From positions 8,506 to 72,505 of the forward strand of contig CAVUSZ010000058.1 of assembly GCA_963744255.1 (NCBI GenBank): 64,000 nucleotides of DNA, written 5' to 3'. The stretch comes from DATEDA01 sp963744255. Lineage in GTDB: Bacteria; Pseudomonadota; Gammaproteobacteria; Burkholderiales; SG8-39. The notes beneath the pieces were generated by a model, which ran no database searches, was not told where the DNA came from, and was given only the letters and a program-made list of their open reading frames with translations. Positions 8,063-14,628 of the stretch are shown here, piece after piece; position 1 is the first letter of the stretch, and each line of letters begins with the position of its first letter. A program made the position numbers and the translations under genes.

Positions 8063-8148
8063 ACGAAGAAAGGTTTTCAACGTGTCGAGGCGACGCCGGC
8101 ACGCGAGCCCGACCGTTCACCCGTTTGCCGGACCGACCGCGTGCGTTC

Positions 8149-8166
8149 TGTGCGCTACCGCATCGA
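8149..8166 (+). promoter_or_regulatory. degenerate CRP-type operator, TGTGCGCTACCGCATCGA
   Basis: The left half-site is perfect and the right half is degraded. It lies in the 470-bp gap between the two Crp/Fnr genes, where I see no convincing coding sequence. No adjacent gene obviously uses it. Confidence 0.35.
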
Positions 8167-8250
8167 TGACCTGATGCACGGCGCGAGGTCCTTTCTGCCG
8201 GAGCCGGTTGACGGAGCGCTCCCACCGCAGGCGTGAACTTGCTCGAGCCC

Positions 8251-8284
8251 AAGAAAAGACCCGGTACGGGGGGCCGTTACCGGG
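8251..8284 (-). terminator. intrinsic terminator, minus strand
   Basis: Read on the minus strand, CCCGGTAACGG-CCCC-CCGTACCGGG forms a 10-bp stem with one bulged base, followed directly by TCTTTTCTT. This is a textbook Rho-independent terminator. It could end the Crp/Fnr gene B transcript or the candidate small RNA initiated near 8350. Confidence 0.7.
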
Positions 8285-8350
8285 CCAGGCACTTCAGGTG
8301 TTCATCAGGGAGGAGCTAAACACCCGTTTGCATCATCCCCGCTTCGTCCC
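8251..8350 (-). ncRNA. candidate ~100-nt small RNA with anti-Shine-Dalgarno loop
   Basis: On the minus strand a good copy of the operator (8374-8357) is followed by about 70 nt without a credible reading frame and then by an intrinsic terminator with a U tract (8284-8251). Inside, GGTGTT (8324-8319) pairs with AACACC (8302-8297) and displays CTCCTCCCT in its 16-nt loop. That sequence is complementary to a Shine-Dalgarno stretch. CU-rich hairpin loops of this sort are used by Hfq-type and anti-SD small RNAs. The promoter itself is not recognisable, so the 5' end is a guess. Confidence 0.4.
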
Positions 8351-8356
8351 AGACGC

Positions 8357-8374
8357 TCCGTACGCTAGCGCACA
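8357..8374 (-). promoter_or_regulatory. CRP-type operator, TGTGCGCTAGCGTACGGA (minus strand)
   Basis: One of the best matches to the consensus; the core GTGCGCTAGCGTAC is close to a perfect palindrome. It lies downstream of the Crp/Fnr gene B stop, so it does not serve that gene. It faces the candidate small RNA at 8251-8350. Confidence 0.6.
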
Positions 8375-8439
8375 TAACTCGCACGATTCTTACGGTAGGC
8401 GCAGACAGCAGCCGCAAGGGGCGGTCTGCGGCACAACGA

Positions 8440-9192
8440 TCACAGGATCACGTCGCCGGTCGCATTGGGGAGCAGGCGATCGGACTCCCTCTTCACCACG
8501 CCGTAGCACTCGCAAGCTCGTGCCTCCAGTCCCGGCCGATCGAGGACCGTGATTCGGCCGCGGCTGTACTGGATGAGGCCTGCGCTCTGCAACTTCCCGG
8601 CGGCCTCCGTGACCCCTTCGCGGCGCACCCCGAGCATGTTGGCAATCAATTCCTGCGTCATGGACAGCTTGTTGGAGGGCAGCCGATCGAGACTTAGCAG
8701 CAGCCAGCGGCAGAGCTGTTGATCCACCGAGTGATGCCGGTTGCAGACCGCCGTCTGCGCCATCTGCGTCAGTAGCGCCTGGGTATAGCGCAGCAACAGA
8801 TGCTGCATTGCGCCGCCGCGAACGAACTCCTCCTTCATCGAGTGCCCTGGAAGCCGGTAAGCGGAGCCGGCGCTCTGCACGATGGCCCGGCTCGGCGTGG
8901 TTTCGCCTCCCATGAAGACCGCAACACCCACCATTCCCTCATTGCCCACCACGGCGATCTCGGCGGACGCGCCATCAGCCATGACGTAGAGCAGGGACAC
9001 GATCGAGGTCGTGGGGAAGTAGACGTACTCCAGCCGGCTGCCGGATTCGTAAACGACAGCACCGAGCGTCATCGCGACGGGCTCGAGGTGGGGATTCAGG
9101 CGTTCGCGTTCGGCCGCTGGCAGGACGGCGAGAAGGCGGTTTTGGGCGGGTTGTTGCGGTGCCGGCATATCCGGCTCATCTACTCGATTCAA
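8440..9192 (-). CDS. Crp/Fnr family transcriptional regulator (B)
   Basis: A 250-residue paralogue of the regulator at 7260: beta-roll (about 25-140, VVYESGSRLEYVYFPTTSIV, VGNEGMVGVAVFMGGE) and winged helix (about 175-235, MTQELIANMLGVRREGVTEA). The CRP recognition residues R180-E181-R185 read Arg-Glu-Glu here, keeping two contacts and losing the third. No FNR Cys cluster is present. A near-perfect operator centred about 30 bp before the start suggests autoregulation, probably repression at that position. The stop is followed by a hairpin (8402-8429) and the terminator at 8251-8284. Confidence 0.87.
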   Translation of the reverse strand: MNRVDEPDMPAPQQPAQNRLLAVLPAAERERLNPHLEPVAMTLGAVVYESGSRLEYVYFPTTSIVSLLYVMADGASAEIAVVGNEGMVGVAVFMGGETTPSRAIVQSAGSAYRLPGHSMKEEFVRGGAMQHLLLRYTQALLTQMAQTAVCNRHHSVDQQLCRWLLLSLDRLPSNKLSMTQELIANMLGVRREGVTEAAGKLQSAGLIQYSRGRITVLDRPGLEARACECYGVVKRESDRLLPNATGDVIL

Positions 9193-9213
9193 TGCCGAGA
9201 ATTCTGCGCCATA

Positions 9214-9231
9214 TGTGCGCCAACGTACAGA
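9214..9231 (+). promoter_or_regulatory. CRP-type operator, TGTGCGCCAACGTACAGA
   Basis: A palindromic site 22-39 bp upstream of the start codon of Crp/Fnr gene B. It is so close to the gene that bound protein would overlap the promoter or the early transcript, which suggests negative autoregulation. Confidence 0.6.
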
Positions 9232-9334
9232 GCGTCTTAGAGCGAGGTGGACAATGGGCGAGGTGCATCACGGAGGGTCATGATGTGAGGGGAAGGTTGC
9301 GGCCGCCTCGCCACCCTGCTCGAGGGAAGAACCG

Positions 9335-10108
9335 ATGAAGATACGGCCCGTGAACGGCGCTCGGCATCCCGCCGTGGGGTCAGGTCCGGGCATCCGACGC
9401 CCGCTTGGCCCCGCTGCGGATCCAGCACCTGCCCGATTGGAGCAAGCACGCTCGGAGGTGGCAGAGCTCGAGCGGGCGCTCGCAACGAGTCAACGCCGGT
9501 TAAGAGGCGTGCAGGAGCGGGTCGAATCGCTCGAGAAGCGCGATCTGAGTCTCAAGCGGCGATTCCTGCGGCTCGCGCGAAAGGAGGCGCGGGTGCGTCA
9601 TGCGGCGTCCCACGACGAGCTTACCGGCCTGCCCAATCGAAGCTTGCTGCTGGACCGGTTCAACCAGGCGGTGGCTCAGGGCGCGCGACGGGGCAGGCAG
9701 GTGGCGCTGCTGTTCCTCGACCTGGACGGATTCAAGGACGTCAACGACAGGTTCGGGCATGCAGCGGGGGACAAGCTCCTGCAGCAGGTGGCGGGGCGCT
9801 TGACCGCCTGTATCCGTGCCGGTGACACGGCCTGCCGCTACGGCGGAGACGAATTCGTCATCATGCTTCCCGAGGTCGCCGGCGAGGTGAGCGCTACCAC
9901 GGTGGCGGACAAGATCCGCGTCCACCTTACCGCGCCCTATGTGGTCGACGGCGGCATGATTGCGGTGACGGCAAGCATCGGCACGGCCGTCTATCCCGTC
10001 GACGGGCAGGATTACGGTGACCTGATCCAGCAGTCCGACATCGGCATGTATCGCGCCAAGGCTCGCTCGAGCGCTCCGCCGAGATTTGAGCCTGCGGCGA
10101 ACAGCTAG
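9335..10108 (+). CDS. diguanylate cyclase (GGDEF domain)
   Basis: A 257-residue cytoplasmic protein that should make cyclic di-GMP from two GTP. A coiled coil (about residues 30-85, ARSEVAELERALATSQRRLR) precedes an intact GGDEF domain: DELTGLPNRSLL, the metal-binding FLDLDGFKDVND, and the active-site GGDEF at 170-174. The inhibitory I-site RxxD is present as RAGD at 161-164, so product inhibition is expected. There is no membrane or PAS sensor domain; dimerisation through the coiled coil probably controls activity. It stands alone. Confidence 0.9.
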   Translation: MKIRPVNGARHPAVGSGPGIRRPLGPAADPAPARLEQARSEVAELERALATSQRRLRGVQERVESLEKRDLSLKRRFLRLARKEARVRHAASHDELTGLPNRSLLLDRFNQAVAQGARRGRQVALLFLDLDGFKDVNDRFGHAAGDKLLQQVAGRLTACIRAGDTACRYGGDEFVIMLPEVAGEVSATTVADKIRVHLTAPYVVDGGMIAVTASIGTAVYPVDGQDYGDLIQQSDIGMYRAKARSSAPPRFEPAANS

Positions 10109-10193
10109 CTTTCTCCCGATGGCCTGGGGGGACGCGCAGCGACGAGACGCCGTTATTTGCCGGACGTCCTGCCTCAAGGGGAATCCGCCGTCA

Positions 10194-10211
10194 TGTGCCC
10201 TGGCGTACAGC
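10194..10211 (+). promoter_or_regulatory. CRP-type operator, TGTGCCCTGGCGTACAGC
   Basis: A copy of the palindrome, 47 bp upstream of the DUF3501 gene at 10259. One core position deviates (C for G). Confidence 0.55.
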
Positions 10212-10258
10212 ATCCCCACGGACATGCGGAGTAGCCGGAGCTGCCGAGAAACATCGCC

Positions 10259-10843
10259 ATGACAAGCACGCTTCTTGCCAGAGAACTCATGTCGCTCGAG
10301 ACGTACGCGCGCGAGCGCGACGGCTTGCGAGCGGAAGTAATGGCGCACCGCCGGGACCGCACCGTGCAGGTAGGGCCGAACGCAAGGGTGATCTTCGAGG
10401 ATGAGCGCACCGTCCGCTACCAGATCCAGGAGATGCTCCGCATCGAGCACATCTCCGCGGAGGAGCGTATTCAGGCGGAGATCGATACCTACGCCCCGCT
10501 AATCCCCGATGGCAGCAACCTCAAGGCGACCTTCATGATCGAATTCCCCGACGAGGGCGAGCGCCGCGCCCGACTGGCACAGCTGATCGGCGTGGAGAAT
10601 CGTGTCTGGGTGCAGATCGACGGCTCGTCTCGCATCTTTGGCATCGCGGATGAAGACATCGACCGCGCGGACGCGGACAAGACCTCAGCGGTGCATTTCC
10701 TCCGATTCGAGTTCGAGAAGCGCATGGTGCGCGACCTCAAGCAGGGATCCCGGCTCGCTATCGGCATCGATCATCCCGCTTACAGCGCGGGACTGGTTCT
10801 TCGCGAAAGCGTGCGACGCTCGCTGTTGAACGATCTGCGCTGA
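10259..10843 (+). CDS. DUF3501 family protein
   Basis: A 194-residue soluble protein. Family blocks are clear: LMSLETYARERDGLRAEVMA, DERTVRYQIQEMLRIEHI, YAPLIPDGSNLKATFMIEFP, RVWVQIDG and DKTSAVHFLRFEF. DUF3501 genes are commonly next to rubrerythrin and Fe-S oxidoreductase genes, pointing to an oxidative-stress role of unknown chemistry. Here those partners are absent and the gene stands alone behind an operator-like site. No metal-binding Cys motif is seen. Confidence 0.8.
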   Translation: MTSTLLARELMSLETYARERDGLRAEVMAHRRDRTVQVGPNARVIFEDERTVRYQIQEMLRIEHISAEERIQAEIDTYAPLIPDGSNLKATFMIEFPDEGERRARLAQLIGVENRVWVQIDGSSRIFGIADEDIDRADADKTSAVHFLRFEFEKRMVRDLKQGSRLAIGIDHPAYSAGLVLRESVRRSLLNDLR

Positions 10844-10880
10844 CGGCAGGTAACGCTGCTGGCAGACGCGGAGGTAGCAG

Positions 10881-10896
10881 CCGGTAGCAATACCGG
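10881..10896 (+). promoter_or_regulatory. leader hairpin CCGGTA-GCAA-TACCGG of glsB-like gene 2
   Basis: A perfect 6-bp stem closed by a GNRA-type GCAA tetraloop, ending 28 nt before the ATG at 10925. It is the counterpart of the hairpin at 391-404, with an A-U pair replacing G-C at the loop-closing position. Confidence 0.5.
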
Positions 10897-10924
10897 ACCC
10901 TTGAGCTGGAAAGGAAGAGACGAT

Positions 10925-11170
10925 ATGGAATTTCTCTGGTTGATTCTGATCGGCCTGGCCGCCGGCTGGCTGGCGTCACAATTCCTGCAGGGCGGCAATT
11001 TCGGCATCGCCGGAGACATCTTGCTCGGCGTGGTGGGCGCGCTGGTCGGGGGGTTCCTGTTTCGTCAGCTCAGCCCGTCCGCCGGCAGCGGGCTGATCGG
11101 CACCTTGATCGTGGCGACCATCGGCGCGGTCTTCCTGCTGTTCCTGGTGCGCGTGCTCAAGCGCGCCTAG
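10925..11170 (+). CDS. GlsB/YeaQ/YmgE family stress-response membrane protein (copy 2)
   Basis: An 81-residue paralogue of the protein at 435: it shares MEFLW-ILIGLAAGWLA, GDILLGVVGALVGGFLF and the C-terminal LVRVLKRA. It has three glycine-rich hydrophobic segments and is predicted to sit in the inner membrane. GGAAGAGACG precedes the ATG exactly as in copy 1, so the duplication includes the leader. No operator copy is evident within 80 bp of this gene. It follows the DUF3501 gene by 81 bp and may be transcribed with it. Confidence 0.85.
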   Translation: MEFLWLILIGLAAGWLASQFLQGGNFGIAGDILLGVVGALVGGFLFRQLSPSAGSGLIGTLIVATIGAVFLLFLVRVLKRA

Positions 11171-11228
11171 CGGCCGCGCGAACGTCCGCCGCGGGGGATC
11201 GACAAGGGGCCTGGGGCCCTTTGGATAT

Positions 11229-11250
11229 ACAAGGGGAGCTCTCCCCTTGT
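11229..11250. terminator. bidirectional stem-loop between convergent genes
   Basis: ACAAGGGGA-GCTC-TCCCCTTGT is a perfect 9-bp stem with a 4-nt loop, placed between glsB-like gene 2 (plus) and the small basic gene (minus). There is no long U tract on either side, so it may act as a weak terminator or as an RNA 3'-end stabiliser. Confidence 0.5.
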
Positions 11251-11269
11251 TCGTGCGAATCCCTGCTGA

Positions 11270-11404
11270 TCAGGTTTTTCTGCCGGGCACGGCGGCGGGC
11301 GTCTTGAACGGCCCACCGCCAAAGGGCGCGGGTGCAGGGGCTGGCTTCTTCGGTTGCTTCGGTTTCTTGGCTTCGCGATTGCTTCGCTGTTGGCCCTTGG
11401 GCAT
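11270..11404 (-). CDS. small basic proline-rich protein
   Basis: A 44-residue protein, too short for most gene finders: MPKGQQRSNREAKKPKQPKK, then a PAPAPAPFGGGPF linker and the tail GRKT. The N-terminal MPKGQQRSNREAKKPK block resembles a short conserved hypothetical family of proteobacteria. It is strongly basic, so it probably binds nucleic acid or the ribosome; that is inference. AGGAGA lies about 7 nt before the ATG. It converges on glsB-like gene 2 across the stem-loop at 11229-11250. Confidence 0.6.
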   Translation of the reverse strand: MPKGQQRSNREAKKPKQPKKPAPAPAPFGGGPFKTPAAVPGRKT

Positions 11405-11922
11405 GAGAGGTCTCCTGAGAGGATGCGCTATCCGGACGTGACCCGGCGATTATGCGGCTTTTGTGACCGGCGTCATCGTCAACCGGTCTCGTCGCGATGG
11501 GGCCGCAGCTCTGGCGTTCCGTGCGGGGGTTCGAGATCGGGGCGCCGCTCGAACGCCCCCACCTTCACCGGATGCGCGGGCTATCCAGCACGATGGAGCG
11601 CGCCTTCTCCTCCGGGATTCCGAGGCTTCTCAGAGCGCCCGGCTTGCGCCAGGAAATTGCGCGAGCCAGGTTTCGCCCGAACTTCGCGTGGCGATCTTTC
11701 GATGTATGTACGCCAGCGCACCGAGGGCGCCCGAAGCGAGGCGGACAATTTCCCCACGGCGGCGCTCGAGCCTCGGACGCCGCCGGTTTCGCCCGCGGGG
11801 CGGCGCATCGACACGGCCGGCCTGGGCGAATCTGAGACGAGTCGGAGCGAACGAGGCTCGAAGCAGGCGAACGTTACGGCGAGCACCGCCGATCATCGGC
11901 GTGCGTCGCGAGGAGGTGACTA
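11405..11922. other. 518-bp gap with one operator copy
   Basis: Apart from the palindrome at 11707-11724 and the ribosome site of the lipoprotein gene, I see no conserved reading frame, RNA or repeat here. Several open frames cross the region, but they have no family resemblance and no ribosome site. Confidence 0.5.
11707..11724 (+). promoter_or_regulatory. CRP-type operator, TGTACGCCAGCGCACCGA
   Basis: A good copy of the palindrome, 198 bp upstream of the lipoprotein ATG. The distance is greater than at the other genes, so the leader would be long or the site may serve an unseen transcript. Confidence 0.55.
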
Positions 11923-12468
11923 ATGTGGATGCGTGTGATGACGGTAATTACCGGGGTGGCGGCGATGATGCTCGGCTGCGGGCAGAACCCGTCGGCCCCC
12001 GCGGTAGTGGTGGAGGACAAGGTCTACACGGTGACGCCGCCGTCGATGCCGGTGAAAGCCGGGGTCATGACCGGTGAGGTCACCGACATGAAGATCACGG
12101 AGCGGGTCGAGAAGGACACCGGCAGCGTCGTCTCTCCGGCCAAGCTCACCGGGAAGCTCAAGCTGCAGAACAGCTCGACGGACCAGACCATCCGTCTCAT
12201 CGGCGGCAAGATCCAGTTCATCGATGCCGACGGCAAACCGATCCTGGTCGAGGAGAAGAAGTTCGAGGGGAGCATCAGGTTCCAGGGCTACGGCGCCGCC
12301 GAGCGCCTCGACCCCGGGCAGGACGTGACCCAGGTCGTGGACATGGACTTCCCCGCCGCGGCATTGAAGGCGAAGAAGCTGAAGGAGATCCGCCTCGAGC
12401 TGACCTACATTCCGTCGTCGTATAAGGCGGAGACGGTCAACTTCGCGGTATCCATCGGCGGTCAGTGA
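11923..12468 (+). CDS. predicted lipoprotein
   Basis: A 181-residue protein with a lipoprotein signal: a hydrophobic stretch VMTVITGVAAMMLGCG with a lipobox-like MLGC at about residues 16-19. The mature part looks like a single beta-rich domain (TGKLKLQNSSTDQTIRLIGG, DMDFPAAALKAKKLKEIRLE, LTYIPSSYKAETVNFAVSIG), reminiscent of intermolecular-adhesion or FixG-like folds. I recognise no named family. GGAGGTGA precedes the ATG. It is transcribed alone, with an operator-like site upstream. Confidence 0.65.
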   Translation: MWMRVMTVITGVAAMMLGCGQNPSAPAVVVEDKVYTVTPPSMPVKAGVMTGEVTDMKITERVEKDTGSVVSPAKLTGKLKLQNSSTDQTIRLIGGKIQFIDADGKPILVEEKKFEGSIRFQGYGAAERLDPGQDVTQVVDMDFPAAALKAKKLKEIRLELTYIPSSYKAETVNFAVSIGGQ

Positions 12469-12515
12469 CGGCAGCCGCTCCGGGGGATCACGTTGGGTGG
12501 ATTCCCCCTGCGCTA

Positions 12516-12533
12516 TGTGCGCTGGCGCACCGA
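12516..12533 (+). promoter_or_regulatory. CRP-type operator, TGTGCGCTGGCGCACCGA
   Basis: The last copy of the palindrome in the window, 108 bp upstream of the third GlsB-like gene. No further copies were noticed after 12.6 kb. Confidence 0.6.
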
Positions 12534-12641
12534 GCGCAACCGGCTTTCGAACTAGCCTGCTCAACTAGGCGCTCTACGAGACGGGATCCAGCCGTGCCCC
12601 GCTTGCCCGGACGTCAACAGCGTTGAACACAGGAGATCATC

Positions 12642-12902
12642 ATGTCTATCGGAGTCTGGATAACCGTCGGGCTGATTGCGGGCTTCCTCGCCAGCAAGTT
12701 CGTCATCAGGTCGGGTGAAGGGCTCGCCAGGGATGTCGGCCTCGGCATCGCCGGCGCGGTCATCGGCGGCTGGATCTTCACTCTCCTCGGCACGCCGGAA
12801 GGGGCCGGGCTCGACGTGTTCGGTCTCGTCGTGAGCCTCGCGGGCGCAGCCGGGCTGCTCGTCGTCTATCACATGTTCTTCCCGCACGTTCGCCAGGGAT
12901 AG
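12642..12902 (+). CDS. GlsB/YeaQ/YmgE family-like membrane protein (copy 3)
   Basis: An 86-residue protein with three hydrophobic segments (GVWITVGLIAGFLASKFV, VGLGIAGAVIGGWIFTLLG, VFGLVVSLAGAAGLLVVYHM). The GLARDVGLGIAGAVIGGWIF block aligns with GDILLGVVGA-VGGFLF of the other copies. It is more divergent and lacks the shared leader. AGGAG lies 7-8 nt before the ATG. It is the last gene of the stress island, behind the operator at 12516. Confidence 0.75.
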   Translation: MSIGVWITVGLIAGFLASKFVIRSGEGLARDVGLGIAGAVIGGWIFTLLGTPEGAGLDVFGLVVSLAGAAGLLVVYHMFFPHVRQG

Positions 12903-13426
12903 TCGCGGCACCAGGAGACGTTCCGAGCTTCCGGCGAGCTACGTCGCGATCTGCTCAACCTGACGCGCGCCGATACCCCGCGCAAGCCACGTGGCTGCCG
13001 CTGGGGGGCGCATAGTGACCACTCCACAGAGGCGCTGGCACTTCCCACCTCTCGCGCCCCCCGACTGGCGACCCCGGGCCGACGGCCATCCCCAGGGGTT
13101 CGCTATGCGAGTGGTCGAAAGAACCACCGGCACTGCCGGACGTTACGTTCTCACCGGCACGGTTTTCTCGCGACGAACGCGGTCGCTACTTCGCGTGCGC
13201 CCACACGCGTCTCCTGACGCAGGAGCCGCCGGATCGCGCGCTTCGGTCGGCGGCGACGACGCGGCCGAGCGGACCCGACATCAAGGCGACCGGCGCTACG
13301 GCTCCGCAGGCGAGGGCACATAATAGAAAGTTGGGCAGCTCGTTCGCGGGTAGGGAATGCCAATGGCGACCGCTCGGACGGCAGCGCGAGCGTGCCTTGG
13401 CGCCGCAGCCGGTTCCTTCCGGGGAG
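12903..13426. other. 524-bp gap, nothing recognised
   Basis: This gap lies between the third GlsB-like gene and the end of the convergent ABC exporter operon. Open frames exist but show no family resemblance, and no ribosome site, strong hairpin with a U tract or operator copy was found. Confidence 0.5.
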
Positions 13427-14626
13427 TCATTCGCTGCGCAACGCCTCGAGCGGATCGAGGTGCGCCGCGCGCCGCGCCGGCAGCATGCCCGCGGCGATAC
13501 CGACTGCAACCGCCAGCACTTCCGCGAGCACGACGTAGGACCAAGGCGTGTGCACGGGCAGCGCAGGCAGCACGAGCTTGAGAAGCCCCGCGACCCCGAG
13601 CCCCAGCGCAAGCCCGGCGGCCCCGCCGATGGCCGCGAGCAGCGCCGCTTCGCCGAGGAAGAGCGCGAGGATCGCGCGTCGCGTGGCGCCGACCGCGCGC
13701 AGCAGGCCGATCTCCCCGGTGCGTTCCGCCACCGCGATGGTGAGGATGGTCAGAATGCCGATGCTGCCCACCAGGAGCGAGATGGCGCCGATCGCCACGA
13801 TCGCGAAGGTGATCGCATTGAGCACGGTGTCGAAGACCTCGAGCATCTCCTGCTGCGGGGTCACGGTGAAATCCTCGGCGCCGTGGCGCGCGACGAGGAC
13901 GCGCTTGATCTCCTCCTCCACCTCGGCGATCGGCGCCGTCGGGTCGTACAGGACGCGGATCTCCATCAGGCTCTCGCGGTTGAACATCTCGAGCGCCCGC
14001 GCCACCGGGATGAACACCGTATCGTCCAGGTCGAAGCCGAGCACCTGGCCCTTCGATTCCATCACGCCGACGACGCGATAGCGCTCGGCGCCCACCCGCA
14101 CGCGTGCGCCGAGCGGATTCTCGGCGCCGAACAGCTCGCTTGCCGCCCTGGCGCCGAGCACGGCGAAGGCGCGCGCTGCCCGCGGGTCGTCGGCAGGCAG
14201 GTACTGGCCGCTCGCGACGCGCATGCTGAGCGCACGGGCAAAGTCCGGCCCGGTGCCATAGAGCGTGACGCGGCGGCCCTTGCCGCCGTACTCGATCTCG
14301 GCATTGCCCTGGACGATGGGGTCGGTCAGCTGTACGTGGCGCGCCCGTCTGAGGGCGAGCGCATCCTCGATGCTCAGGGGACGCACCGTGTTCACCGACC
14401 CGAGCGACATGCCGCGAGTGGTGACGCGCCCGGGCGTGATCGTCACCAGGTTGGTGCCGAACTGGGTGAACTCGGCGATGACAAAGCGGTGCAGTCCCTC
14501 GCCGATCGACGTGAGCAGGATCACCGCGGCGATGCCGACCGCGATGCCGAGGGCGGTGAGCGCGGTGCGCAGCCGGTGCGAGGCGAGCGAGACGAGGGTG
14601 AAGCGGACGAAGTCACGCGCCCGCAT
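13427..14626 (-). CDS. ABC transporter permease, MacB/FtsX type (1)
   Basis: A 399-residue permease. One N-terminal transmembrane segment (about 20-40), a large periplasmic MacB-type core, and three C-terminal membrane segments (VLNAITFAIVAIGAISLLVG, ALFLGEAALLAAIGGAAGLA, VPLA-type final helix) are visible. The GEIGLLRAVGATRRAIL block is the coupling region of FtsX permeases. It is the last gene of a four-gene operon with a second permease, an ATPase and an adaptor. Together they probably form a heteromeric exporter for a hydrophobic or peptide substrate. There is no TolC gene nearby. Confidence 0.87.
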   Translation of the reverse strand: MRARDFVRFTLVSLASHRLRTALTALGIAVGIAAVILLTSIGEGLHRFVIAEFTQFGTNLVTITPGRVTTRGMSLGSVNTVRPLSIEDALALRRARHVQLTDPIVQGNAEIEYGGKGRRVTLYGTGPDFARALSMRVASGQYLPADDPRAARAFAVLGARAASELFGAENPLGARVRVGAERYRVVGVMESKGQVLGFDLDDTVFIPVARALEMFNRESLMEIRVLYDPTAPIAEVEEEIKRVLVARHGAEDFTVTPQQEMLEVFDTVLNAITFAIVAIGAISLLVGSIGILTILTIAVAERTGEIGLLRAVGATRRAILALFLGEAALLAAIGGAAGLALGLGVAGLLKLVLPALPVHTPWSYVVLAEVLAVAVGIAAGMLPARRAAHLDPLEALRSE

Positions 14627-14628
14627 CG

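Noticed and set aside
7971..8439. Open frames on both strands in the gap between the two Crp/Fnr genes
   Set aside because: Arg/Pro/Ala-rich translations without family resemblance or ribosome sites; the gap is better explained by operators, the terminator and the candidate small RNA.
12482..12511. GGGGGA...TCCCCC hairpin after the lipoprotein gene
   Set aside because: The loop is long and there is no U tract, so I do not call a terminator.
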